Below, piece after piece: positions 1 to 9,739 of a DNA stretch of 24,930 bases. The notes beneath the pieces are model-generated. The model saw nothing but the letters and a program-made list of their open reading frames with translations. It was not told where the DNA came from and made no database searches. Location: positions 38,004,586 to 38,029,515 of the forward strand of contig CM044497.1 in the NCBI GenBank assembly GCA_024364805.1, given 5' to 3'. The position numbers and the translations under genes were made by a program. This stretch comes from Euprymna scolopes. Its lineage: Eukaryota; Mollusca; Cephalopoda; Sepiida; Sepiolidae. Within the stretch, counting starts at the first letter, position 1. The number at the start of each line of letters is the position of its first letter.

Positions 1-22
1 TATATATATATATATATATATT
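1..22. repeat. (TA)n microsatellite, cut by window edge
   Basis: The window opens inside an alternating TA tract, so its full length is not visible. No other structure is seen here. Confidence 0.9.
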
Positions 23-734
23 CACTACTAGAGCAAACTCGACTTTCTTCGGGATGTAAGGGGTACAACGAATGTTCCAATACTTTTATTGCCATTAAAA
101 TCGGCGACTTGATCCATTATTTCCGTCAAATCAATTGATTCTCTCTGCTAGTGGGGATCAAACAAGGTAGTACGCGTGGAAGATTTTCATTCCTCAAGTA
201 ATCATATAGTCCACAGTACATCAGTTGGAATGCAACTGTACATAACTCATTGTTGATTTTATAAATCAATTTTATATGATAATTTGAATTCATCAATAAA
301 GTGTATGAGTCAAAAGTCAAGTATCATAGTGGAATTGTGATCTAAACAGAAAAATGCATTTCGAACCCAGCCATCAAATATCAAGGAAATACTGTTGATT
401 TAATACGCCGGGTTATTATGCTGTTGTGGTGATGAAGCCTCTGACACACATTTGGTATTGTAGTCTGTACGTGTGTACAATTCAGTCGAAATTGGACTCA
501 TCTAATCGTGTTTTTGATACATTTTGACGTATTACGAACATAACTAATTTCTTTCTAATTTACGAATTTTTCATTTGCTGCTGGGTATACTTTAACAAAT
601 ATTCAGTATAGACGTGATGATAATGATTGTTTCTACGTAACAAAAATGTTCTGCAAAATAGTAATACTTTTGAAATAACCTATTGGTAATATAAATTAAA
701 TAATGAAAACTGAAATTAGATCATATTATCAGTC

Positions 735-737
<3 letters not shown>
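23..737. other. AT-rich stretch without recognisable gene
   Basis: I read both strands and found only short open frames of AT-rich composition, with no domain motif. A GGTTCGAAAT-like word on the minus strand near 358-368 recalls a tRNA B box, but no A box lies at the right distance. Nothing else is supported. Confidence 0.6.
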
Positions 738-770
<33 letters not shown>

Positions 771-803
771 CCACCAACCCCAACACACACATACACACAT
801 ACG

Positions 804-866
<63 letters not shown>
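738..866. repeat. Compound microsatellite (TA)n-(CA)n-(TA)n
   Basis: A TA tract (738-767) is followed by a CA-rich tract with interruptions (768-839) and a second TA tract (839-866). The arrangement is near-palindromic at the two TA arms, which could pair and extrude the CA core as a loop. Open frames across it only encode Ile-Tyr and Thr-His dipeptide runs and are not genes. Confidence 0.95.
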
Positions 867-870
<4 letters not shown>

Positions 871-2321
871 TTGTGTATATGTGTGCGTGTGGGTTTAAAG
901 ACAGTGATAAATTTACAAAAAACTTCATTGTATTAATAATTCATTACCGCCCAGATGCCTGATCATGATTGATCGTCCGTTAATAGAAATATTTCAAGAA
1001 GTAAGGCATGATTGGATTGCATAAAGAATGTTATCGAAACGGATAATATATTTCAGAATAACAAAATATGTGTCCAAATGTTGAACAATAACTTTTGAAA
1101 GTTTTCAGAACATAAACCATATAAGTTGGCATCTAGCATTAACAAATGGCGGATTTTTATGTAGTGATGTTAGTCAGTCACAGAGAATGTGGTTTTAGCT
1201 AGCTACAACGTATCATAGAAGATATCGTCCCTACGTTCGGGAGTTTGGAAAAACTTGAACTTGGCATAATGTCAAATTCAAGAAATTACCACGTGTTGCA
1301 GTCCCAATGTAGGTCAAGAATAAAATTATATATAAAATTAGAATCTGGTATTTGGCGTTCCTTTTAGGAGGCATTCGGTGCAAAACTTTTAGAACAAAAT
1401 TATCAGAGTGAGATAACTTTTAATCCCTATGTCGAATGTGTGTGCATTGTCTGAACCAGTCAGACAAGGACGTTTATTCATTGTTTGTAAAGTGTTTTTC
1501 TTATATCTTTGTTGTTATGATGTAAACAATATTTATAAATGAACACGTAGATATGAATCAACACAATCAAGAAACATTATAAACAGTAGACGATCATAGA
1601 TATGCCATTATATATTGTACACGCGCCTAAAAGTAGACGACCGCGAATACTAAAGACTACGACATTCCAGTAATACAAGATGCATATTTTTTATGCTGAC
1701 TATATAACATAATCGTTTTGGTTGTCGTCCATCATGTTTTTTCAAAGATGAATATATGAAGTATTGCGTTACATACGAAAACAACAGAAAGAAAACAACG
1801 TTAATGTTAGAAAAATGCTGCATACAAAAAAAAAAGAAATGACCACACGGTGTATTGGCTTTGTTATTAAAATAAATAAAAAAAAACGATGAAAAAGTGT
1901 AGTGTTATTAAAAATGGTCGATGCGCAACAATCTAATAAGTATGAAGATATTAGTTGGGTGTAAGCGATAAGAAAATCTAAAAGGAACATGTTTTGCGCC
2001 AGCGTAATATTTGTTAAAACGTAATTGTATCATTTTTGTTTCTGAGATTATCTGGTAACATATAGTCATAAAAATCGAAAAGCGGTACTGTCGCATTTTT
2101 TCTTTGATCCAAGAAAAATTATCATTATTTTTTGGAGAGGTGAGATGATTGAATTTTCTGACTTTATTTTGAGAGAAGAGTATGAACAGAAAAAAGGCAA
2201 GAAATATGCCAATACGCAGGACGAAAGCAGTTCATGTTCTTAGTTGAAAACTTTTCTTACTCGAAATGACTAAAAATGAGTAATTGTTAATGGTATAAAT
2301 GCCTGTAAAACGTATGCAAAC
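867..2321. other. Non-coding AT-rich stretch
   Basis: About 1.45 kb with no frame that carries a recognisable domain. Small minus-strand frames near 1769-2096 are AT-driven, rich in Phe, Leu and Ile, and overlap one another; I do not regard them as genes. No repeat longer than a few units is evident until the minisatellite begins. Confidence 0.6.
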
Positions 2322-2815
2322 ATTTTATATGTAGTTATGATGTTTATTATATTGTGTTCATTTTATATGTAGTTATGATGATTATTATATTGTGTTTATT
2401 TTATATGTAGTTATGATGTTTATTATATTGTGTTTATTTTATATGTAGTTATGATGTTTATCATATTGTGTTCATTTTATATGTACGTATGATGTTTATT
2501 ATATTGTGTTTACTTTATATGTAGTTATGATGTTTATTATATTGTGTTTATTTTATATGTAGTTATGATGTTTATCATATTGTGTTTATTTTATATGTAG
2601 TTATGATGTTTATTATATTGTGTTTATTTTATATGTAGTTATGATGATTATTATATTGTGTTTATTTTTTATGTAGTTATGATGTTTATTATATTGTGTT
2701 TATTTTATATGTAGATCTGATGTTTATCATATTGTGTTTATTTTATATGTAGTTATGATGTTTATAATATTTTGTTTATTTTATATGTAGTGATGATATT
2801 TATTATATTGTGTTT
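2322..2815. repeat. Minisatellite, 38-bp unit, 13 copies
   Basis: Thirteen head-to-tail units start at 2322, 2360, 2398 and so on, every 38 bp without a single length change, until the repeat breaks off at 2816. Units begin ATTTTATATGTAGTTATGAT and end TATATTGTGTTT. Variation is only by substitution: a TTTATCAT variant in units 4, 7 and 11, a GATTATT variant in units 2 and 9, and more private changes in the last three units. The strict period, with no indels, points to unequal exchange or replication slippage of whole units and fairly recent homogenisation. The unit length is not a multiple of three and every frame holds stops, so it does not encode protein. There is no spacer/repeat alternation, so it is not a CRISPR-like array. 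Confidence 0.95.
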
Positions 2816-3207
2816 ATTTTCTCGAAAGCTGCATGCAAAAAATTAACTACATTTACAAGGATAATCAGATAAGAAATATATAGTTCAGAGTTTAAACTGA
2901 TGATCATCCAAAGTTAAAAGAGATTAGAAAAAAAATATTAAATAGCGGTAAATTATATTATTTTCTGGGGAATGATTCACGGAGGACATTTCTATATATT
3001 TCAGGATTATCCGAACCAAGCATAGGGATCAACGTAAGACAAGCTCAGGTTAGGAAATCCGTCCTTCGGCAAGAGATGATCAAGGAATGTTTGATTGTTT
3101 TATGTAAATTGGGGATATGTAGAGATATGCCCTTCCCCCATAGCGAACCAGCAGCCACTGTCGCACGATAAACATAGGATAGTTGCACTGATAAATTTAA
3201 TGGGGCA
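2816..3207. other. Unassigned stretch between minisatellite and LTR element
   Basis: No domain, repeat or RNA gene is recognised. An open frame on the minus strand (3045-3371) starts in this stretch and runs into the flanking repeat of the LTR element; its composition is not gene-like and I reject it. Confidence 0.5.
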
Positions 3208-3418
3208 TAGATAAATACTCCCTTCACACAGCGTACGAGGCGAATGGGTTTAATGACAAACGATCTATCATTTAGTGAATCACGTAGAATAAAACAGAAG
3301 TAGAATAACCAAATAAAATGAAAAAGGCCGTCAATACGTAATAAGTAAACCCACTGTACACCAGATAACATCTATATTTACATATAAAAGTCTCCATTGA
3401 TTCGGCCGCTAATGGGTT
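3208..3418 (-). repeat. Left copy of 211-bp direct repeat flanking the LTR element
   Basis: This segment is repeated in the same orientation at 7565-7775. By eye about one base in eight differs, with a few single-base length changes. It ends exactly where the TG of the LTR begins (3419), and the other copy begins exactly after the CA that ends the right LTR (7564). It lies outside both LTRs. Read in the direction of the element it contains an ATTAAA polyadenylation-like word (AATAAA in the other copy). It may be a very long target duplication, a piece of the terminal repeat displaced by recombination, or part of another repeat in which the element sits. Confidence 0.8.
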
Positions 3419-3758
3419 TGAAGTGTTGCTGGTTTAGGACAAAAAAATTAAAGAAATAAAAAAGAGAATTCGTCTTTGCAAGCCAACAACCGCCGGGTTT
3501 TAGATCACAACTGCCATCAACATTCTTGTGTCTGCCACTCCATGACCTAACCTGTCACCTCCTTTTATACATGTCTCCCGCGTTATTTCGCGTGATTTCG
3601 CATCTTCCACCAGAGCACACTTTTTAAACCTATGGGCGCCATCTTGATTACTCTCTCCCTTTCGCCCAACCTCACCTGACACACATGCGGTAAGACCTCT
3701 GTTCGTTTGATCTGTTTTTCTCTTTCTTGTTCTTTCATTCTGCTAACTTTAAACAACA
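3419..3758 (-). repeat. 3' LTR of the gypsy-like element
   Basis: Begins TGAAGTGTTGCTGG and ends AAACAACA on the plus strand, matching 7201-7564 along its whole length. It holds two copies of a short ATTTCGCGTG-type motif (three to four in the other LTR) and a strictly conserved block around 3629-3647 that, read on the minus strand, is TCAAGATGGCGCCCATAGG. Confidence 0.85.
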
Positions 3759-3799
3759 TGCATCCCTAATCCCTCATCCAATATGCCGACCGTTTTTCC

Positions 3800-4470
3800 C
3801 TACTTGGTCTCTGAGGTGTCTCGAAATTCTCCCGCTGCACATCTCTTTCCACCGTTTAATTTTTCACTGGCCTGATATATAGAATATGTCTCCTGACTCC
3901 ATCTACCGTAATGTTGTTGCTGGTATGATTCCCGGTTATTCGCCCTCTGCTCCACTATGTGGTACATCACGCCCCTGGGGGCTTCACCCATACTGCATCA
4001 GGGAGTTTGATGGTTATGTTGTCCCCCTCTCCTTGCTTGCCGGCTCAAACCTAGGATGCTTCCAGGAGTATCTGAATATTAACTGGTGTGGAACTGTCCC
4101 TTGCTGTTGCCCCAACCTAGGCGACATGTTGTACCAATAAACCGCTTGCTCAGGTGACGTGTTCCCTTCTCTGTCACTGCCTTTATTGTCCGGTGTTTTT
4201 TTTTTCTAAAATCCCGTTGCTACTGGGTCTATAGGCAGCTCTAAAGAATTGATGGTCATTCCATTTCTTTAGCACACCCGCAACTGCTGCCGATATAAAA
4301 GCACTACCATTGTTGGTTAGAAGCTCTTCTACCGGACCGCACTCCAGAAACACCACGTTAAGAACTGCTGTTATTTCACTGCCTCTTTCACCTCACCGTC
4401 TTTTCCATAGGGCACTTCACCCGGGAGAACAGTCGATCATTATCATGTAAATCCCACCTATGTAATGTGT
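3800..4470 (-). pseudogene. Integrase core and C-terminal remains (LTR fossil)
   Basis: Minus-strand frames give pieces such as an N-M-S-P-like stretch, a conserved W-K-H-P region and a V-W-V-K-P-P region that resemble the end of gypsy-type integrases in mollusc elements. This part would follow the zinc-binding head at 4503-4775. It is fragmented and reads as a dead copy. Assignment rests on family resemblance and on its position between RNase H and the 3' LTR. Confidence 0.55.
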
Positions 4471-4502
4471 GACATCAACTGCGAGTCTTTCCCATGTTCC
4501 AG

Positions 4503-4775
4503 TCACACATAGTTCTCCAGCTTCATGAGCCCTTGGAGCAAGGTCAATTGACTAACGCTTGTCACAAGTTCTGACACCTTGCTTCCTTTGGAACCCTCAG
4601 ATACACCTTTTCTCACCAGGTACAATGTCCTCTCTACCCTCATATCGTGTAGATTGCGCAACTCTCGCACCCCAGAATTATCCAGATGAGTAACTGAAGC
4701 CATATGCTCTTTTATTTGCACAATCCAGCTTTTCTCACTCTCGGAGAACATCTGCTTTGTTCTCCTCAGAGACAA
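4503..4775 (-). pseudogene. Integrase N-terminal (zinc-binding) region remains
   Basis: A 90-codon minus-strand frame contains M-F-S-E-S-E-K-S-W-I-V-Q-I, then H-M-A-S-V-T-H-L and later L-Y-L-V-R-K, the layout of the His-rich zinc-binding head of gypsy integrases that sits just before the catalytic core. In an active element this domain helps the integrase form multimers on the DNA ends. It lies directly downstream of RNase H on the element, as expected. The copy is decayed. Confidence 0.65.
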
Positions 4776-4816
4776 ACATGATTACACGCAGCTTCAAAGA
4801 AAACTCCTGCATCAAC

Positions 4817-5143
4817 TCAGCCAGCATCCCGAGCCTGCGATTCACTAGCATCTCTGCTGCCTCTTTTGTTCTTATACTTTTTGTTATGTGAAATCATCGA
4901 TTTCAGCCAAGCAAACACAATGGCAGAACCCGTTTTTACACAGATGTTGCGTAGTCCCCATTTTAAGGCCAGATTAACTCCTTTGGTAACTGCAGCCAAT
5001 TCTGCTACATTGATGTGGCCAGCATCATCTTTTTTCTGTAGCCAGACCGCATCATCTACACCCACTCCACCCACTTCCAAGACAACACCTGTTGCAATAT
5101 TGCTTGCATCACACCAACATTCGGTGTTCGCGGCACGTTCCAC
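4817..5143 (-). pseudogene. RNase H domain remains (LTR fossil)
   Basis: The 108-codon minus-strand frame has W-C-D-A-S-N-I-A-T-G-V-V-L-E near its start, the first catalytic Asp region of RNase H, then H-I-N-V-A-E-L-A-A-V (second acidic position) and a V-K-T-G-S-A region matching the usual T-D-S-A block. In a live element RNase H removes the RNA strand after reverse transcription. This is the clearest protein match within the element, and its position between RT and integrase supports the Ty3/gypsy assignment. Confidence 0.8.
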
Positions 5144-5579
5144 ATTCCTCGAACTGGGTCTTGCTTTTTCACTTCTTTCAGGACCTCTTCAATCAATGCG
5201 GTCTTTTTTTCTCCCACTCTATCAGTCCATCCTCTATATTCGGCATTCCTCTTGATGTAGCTGCATGCATGTCTAAGCCAGCCGGCAGTGGGTTAATGCC
5301 CGATCAGAATGCCGCATATCGAAAAAAAAACTCCCGCTTGTTGAGTTTTCCTTTCATTTGTGGGATCTTGTTCTCCCTTCGAAATTCCAGGTCACTCGAC
5401 GCATTTCCTTTCAGCTTTTGTCCAAGACCGCTCTATCATCTAATCTTCCGGTTCCTTGGCGACCACGGCGAACTTCTTCAAGTAAACCGCGACCACCCAT
5501 ACAGTCACTAGAGTTTCATTCACGAGGATGTCGTCGATATATGTGCTCACGGCCCCATCACCGTTTCCCATTTTTTCTA

Positions 5580-5962
5580 GAATCTTACTTAGAATATTTG
5601 ACATGATCTTGGTACCGAGTTCAGCCCGATCACGACTCTCGTAAGGCAGTAGGATCTGCCTTTATATCTGACCAACTGATATTTCGAGAGTTTATTAGTA
5701 ACGCGGAGTTCAAATACGAAGATTTTAGATAAACCAATTTAGAGGCTTCATTCATTTGCCTCCATTCTTTGATGGTCTCAATACATATATCTAAAGCGTC
5801 ACCCCTAGTAGTGTATTCGACGTGTCGGTTCAATTCTCGAAAACCTAGTACTGGTCTGACCTTTCCTTTTGTTGGTTGCAGAGCGGCCATTAATGGCAGG
5901 ATGCCTGATTCGACGTCATTTGTCCACGACAACTGTATTCCCTTCTCGATCCATCTGTCCAC
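5580..5962 (-). pseudogene. Reverse transcriptase N-terminal half remains (LTR fossil)
   Basis: The frame contains G-I-L-P-L-M-A-A-L-Q-P-T-K-G-K-V-R-P-V-L-G-F-R-E-L-N, the conserved block before the first catalytic Asp of gypsy reverse transcriptases (V-R-x-V-x-D-x-R-x-L-N type), and then L-V-Y-L-K-S-S-Y-L, which aligns with the D-L-K-S-A-Y-L active-site block. The downstream half with the Y-x-D-D loop is only poorly traceable between 5144 and 5580. The copy is broken. Confidence 0.75.
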
Positions 5963-6569
5963 TTTTCGTTCAAAATCCTTTTTGCTCCTCCTTTGAGCTA
6001 GTTATCGTAACACGCGACCCTGTTTGTTTACGTAGGTGGTTAATTCTTCGATGCCCACTCCACTGTCAACTAATTCTCATCGAATTCCTCTCTAAAATTC
6101 GGATCACTGATTGATACCAATTTGACCAGTTTGATTCCTTTGTTAATCTGCTCTGTACTGCGCATCTACATGGATAATACCTCACGCAATTGCTGCCGAC
6201 TGTGACACCTCCAAGTCAGCATATTACGTCCATTCCGACAATCGGTTGGACGCCAGGCACCAGGTGATCACTGAAAACCGTATGGACTCTCATCTGGTGA
6301 TCCTTTATTTACATTGTGACAGTCCTTCTCTCTCGACATTTTACTTGTGACCCATCGAATGCCACTACTTCGCCCTTCACTTTCTATCCTCTGACAAAGC
6401 TAATGTTCACCATGGTAGTGCTATAGACAGTATCGATCAGGGTCACAACTTCTTGTTCTTCCACTACAATTTCACGTTTGGACATCTGCTGCGAGCACGC
6501 CATTATTCCCAAGTCGGGTCAGCTGCTCGCGCTTCGGCTCCACCTTGACAGTCCTTTCCAAGAACTTTT

Positions 6570-7190
6570 TTGCAGTCTCTCCACAGATGCTGGCCCCACA
6601 TTAAAAACATGCGTCTCGCGGTCTCGGGCGGCTTTTGCTCTCATGCTTCCGTGCTGTTGCCACCGCTCCTACGGCCTCAGAGACTATTTGCTAACAAATA
6701 TTCTTGCAGTTGGGAGCAGATTACTGCCCTCCAAAGTCCCCCTTGACAGTTTCCCGGACAATGGCATTTAATTTATTACACCTGTAGCACACAGTCCTTT
6801 CCAGTGACTTTTGCTCTCATGCTTCCGTGCTGTTGCCACCGCTCCTACGGCCTCAGAGAGTTGGGTGCTTACAAACATCCTTGCAATTGGGAGCAGATTA
6901 CTGCCCTCAAAAGTCCACCTGTTCTCTTTTAATTTGCTGTACGTTTCAAACGGCCCTTCCGCAAATGCCTGTATCAATCTGGATATGATTATCTCAGCGT
7001 CCTTCTGTTCACGGGTGTTCAGCTCCAAATATACGGCTAGCGCGTCACCCTTCAGGAACAAGGGTATCACTGTGGTAACGTCGCCTATCTTTTGGAGCTT
7101 TTCAAGTAGGTACACTTTCTTTAACCAAGCCAACACATCGCTTTCGCCACTGCACGGATTTATCATGTTGTTCAGGCCGGTAGCCTTGGC
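6570..7190 (-). pseudogene. Gag remains with possible zinc knuckle (LTR fossil)
   Basis: The minus-strand frame includes N-M-I-N-P-C-S-G-E-S-D-V-L-A-W-L-K-K-V and L-F-L-K-G-D-A-L-A-V-Y-L-E-L, typical of the capsid-like gag of gypsy elements (the G-D-A-L-x-Y-x-x-L block). Further along, a C-x2-C-like group suggests a nucleocapsid zinc knuckle near 6575-6600. The gag stretch starts only a few bases inside the 5' LTR boundary. Part of it is present twice. A protease domain could not be placed with confidence between 5970 and 6570. Confidence 0.7.
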
Positions 7191-7200
7191 CGAAATGGCT

Positions 7201-7564
7201 TGAAGTGTCCCTGGTTTAGGACAACCGAATTAAAGAAAAAAAAAGAGAATTCGTCTTTGCAAGCCAACAAATGCCGGGTTTGAAATCACCACTGTCACCA
7301 AGCTTCATCTGTCTGCCTCTCCCCGACCTAAACTGTCACCTCCTTTTATATATGTCTCTCCCGTGATTTCGCGTGATTTCGCGAGATTTCGCGTGACTTC
7401 CACCAGAGCACACCTTTTAAACCTATGGGCGCCATCTTGATTTCTCTCTGTCTCTGTCTCTCTCCATCAACCAAACTCACCCGACACACACGTGGTATGA
7501 CGTATGTTTGTTTGATCTGTTGTCCCCTTTTTTTCTCCTTTCCTTCTGCTAACTTTAAACAACA
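7201..7564 (-). repeat. 5' LTR of the gypsy-like element
   Basis: Starts TGAAGTGTCCCTGG and ends AACTTTAAACAACA on the plus strand, aligned along its length with 3419-3758. It has one or two more copies of the short GTGATTTCGC-like repeat than its partner, and a CT-rich microsatellite (TCTCTCTGTCTC) near 7443-7465 that the partner lacks. Confidence 0.85.
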
Positions 7565-7775
7565 TAGATAAACACTCCCTTCACACAGCGTACGAGCCGG
7601 ATGGGTTTATTGATAAAACGATTCATTATTTAGTAAATCACGCAGAATAAAACAAAAGTACAATAACGAAACAAAATAAAAAAGGCCGTCAATACGGAAT
7701 AACTTAACCACTGCCCACCAGATAACATCTATAATTGCATCTAAAAGTCTCCCTTGATTCGGCGGCTAGTGGGTT
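7565..7775 (-). repeat. Right copy of 211-bp direct repeat flanking the LTR element
   Basis: Partner of 3208-3418. It starts TAGATAAACACTCCC right after the LTR and ends GGCTAGTGGGTT; the left copy ends GCTAATGGGTT directly before its LTR. On the minus strand it carries an AATAAA word. Confidence 0.8.
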
Positions 7776-8639
7776 AATTGGTGAAATTTTATACCAAAAG
7801 AGAATTATAGTGTACTAACGTACTAATTGAGGTATGTGTCTGCAGTTTTCTATTCCGGAACGGTCCAGCGTTGATCTTGGGAAAATGACCGCGCGAAACA
7901 ATAACTAATAGTTTAAAACCCACTATTAAGGTCTAGCCTGCTAACTTTATCGACTTAGGGTGAAAACTTGACTTCGGTTTCCACTGTTGTCAAGATAATA
8001 AGAGATCACCGCATGCAGCAGATATAATGACATATAATGAAGCAGATATAGTGACATATAATGCAGCAGATATAATGAATTATTTTCAGAGGCCAGACAC
8101 ATGAAAACAGGTAGAACAGGAAACTAAAATATTATTATTACATATCGTACTGGTGTATTAATAAATTTTAAATTCCTGGTATTTGATTAAAATTGATTAA
8201 AATTGATATGATGTCATTATATATTGAGATTTAGTTAGAAATATAAGTAAAATAGGCAAATTCTACTTCTCTGGCATAAATATGTGAAATGCAGTACAGG
8301 GATTGCTGACAAACACGATCTGCAGTCTAACAAAAGAAAGAGATCTGAAGGAAAATGCAAAAGAACTCGATAACAGCAGGAAAACAAAATAGACGTAAAT
8401 CCGAAAAAGATGGTTTAAGCATAATGCACGACTATTCTACTTAAGCTTACACATGCCACACTACCAATAGTAAAGCTCCCGGAAAACAAGAGGTGGTGAT
8501 TAATGGTTTCTTTTTTTAATTAGTGAAATACACCTTATTTACACTAGATGTTAATAAAAACAACCAAGACATGGAAAGCCAGAGATAACAACACTCTCCC
8601 TCGATACTAGCGCACTAGAATGTATTTGGATATTTCAAT
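7776..8639. other. AT-rich stretch between LTR element and LINE
   Basis: No gene recognised. Contains a short tandem repeat at 8016-8078 and a few ATTAAAATTG direct repeats near 8187-8206. The exact 5' end of the following LINE cannot be fixed; it may reach a little into this stretch. Confidence 0.5.
8016..8078. repeat. Short tandem repeat, 24-bp unit, 2.6 copies
   Basis: Units starting at 8016, 8040 and 8064 share the pattern CAGCAGATATAATGACATAT followed by AATG; the second has two substitutions and the third is partial. Confidence 0.85.
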
Positions 8640-8724
8640 GTCCACCACAGTAACTGTCTGCGATTCTCTAACTACACAGACGTAGCTGGTAGCACAACAC
8701 ATAGCTTCTCTATATCCCATTCCC

Positions 8725-8905
8725 TATCTCAGACGGTTACATCTCCGACACGTTTCCCAGACCAGCAAGACCAACATGCCACACTTCTAGATCTCTTTCT
8801 GACAACGGTTCCCGATGACTGTACAACAAATGCACACCTCCCACTCGGGAATGCTGATCACGCTGTGATAATTGACGAGATCACCCTAAATTCTCGCCGT
8901 AAAAC
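8725..8905 (+). pseudogene. LINE family A: end of endonuclease domain
   Basis: Frames here give D-Q-H-A-T-L-L-D-L-F-L-T-T-V-P-D followed by H-L-P-L-G-N-A-D-H-A-V-I. This is the conserved end of the AP-endonuclease-like domain of LINEs: L-D-L-x-x-T followed by S-D-H, whose Asp-His pair is catalytic. Here S-D-H reads A-D-H, keeping both catalytic residues. The domain nicks target DNA to prime reverse transcription. Upstream motifs (G-D-F-N) are not clear. Confidence 0.7.
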
Positions 8906-9739
8906 TAAAGATCCACTATGCAAAACAACGAGGTATTACAAAAAGGCTGACTGAGAAGCCATCCGCGAATTCATCAGAGATGTCCCATGGCAAAATATAT
9001 TTTCTCTTCCAACGGAATAGTGTGCAAATGAAACCATTGAATGGTTCAAAACTGCAATTGGAGCACATGTATCCGCCCGGTAATTCTATGTCTAGCCCCA
9101 CTCTCCCCAATGGTTTACTTCTGCTTGTGCAGCTGCCATTTGTCAAAGGAAGCATGCATTCCGCAGATTCAACCGACATAGGCCCTGTTTAAACAAACAG
9201 AAGTATATAGAAGCTAGAAATAATTGTAAGAGAGTAATAGCGATTACTCTGAAACCAGCAAAAAACGCATCGAAGCATAGAAAGAAGGTACCCGTGACTT
9301 TTGGAAAAATCTACAACAGCGTAGTAAATAATGGGCAGTACAACGATTCGCGCACTGTCAAACAATCATGACGTTGCTTGCACGGCAACCGACAAGGCTA
9401 ATCTGCTTGTCAGTCGGTTTGCCTAAAACTCCACACTGGACCCGGCACACCACTCCCTCCCTGACTTTCCTCTGCGGACAGACGTCACACTAGACGATTT
9501 GAAAATCACACCTTCTCAGATATATGGTATCATAAAAAAGCAAGTGGACCATATCTCATCCCGCCTGTACTATTAAAAAATATTCTGCCGAGGTTGATCC
9601 AGTTCTCTCCAAACTTTACAATGAATACCTTAACGAATCTTGCTGTCCCGACAGCTGAAAAACCGCTTCTGTGGTACCAGTATTCAAGAACTCTGGTGAA
9701 AAAAACTGACCCACTAAATTATCGCCCCATTAATCTCCT

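Larger units (their letters stand above)
3419..7564 (-). mobile_element. Fossil Ty3/gypsy-like LTR retrotransposon
   Basis: Two direct repeats of 340 and 364 bp (3419-3758 and 7201-7564), each with TG...CA ends, bracket about 3.4 kb that on the minus strand holds remains of gag, reverse transcriptase, RNase H and integrase in that order. Integrase after RNase H is the Ty3/gypsy order. The interior is shorter than the usual 4-5 kb and clearly broken: no frame spans pol, and there are many breaks (well over ten by eye). The LTRs differ at roughly one base in seven to ten plus indels, so the insertion is old. A stretch of gag appears twice in tandem. The element is visibly richer in G+C than its flanks. 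A purine-rich run precedes the 3' LTR at 3760-3780 (minus strand). I saw no clear primer-binding site next to the 5' LTR. Confidence 0.85.

Noticed and set aside
358-368. Minus-strand GGGTTCGAAAT as a tRNA or SINE B box
   Set aside because: No A-box-like word 30-60 bp upstream on that strand and no cloverleaf can be drawn.
703-936. Open frames on both strands across the CA/TA microsatellite
   Set aside because: They encode only Tyr-Ile and Thr-His or Val-Cys dipeptide runs dictated by the repeat.
2322-2815. CRISPR-like array
   Set aside because: Units are contiguous with no unique spacers, and the context is eukaryotic.
2895-2915. CTGATGA as a hammerhead core
   Set aside because: No stem-forming partner and no GAAA follow in a suitable position.
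3045-3371. 108-codon minus-strand frame
   Set aside because: It crosses the boundary into the repeat flanking the LTR element, has no motif, and its right half is the non-coding 211-bp repeat.
4866-6114. Several plus-strand frames inside the LTR element
   Set aside because: They lie opposite the RNase H and reverse transcriptase frames on the minus strand and carry no motif of their own.
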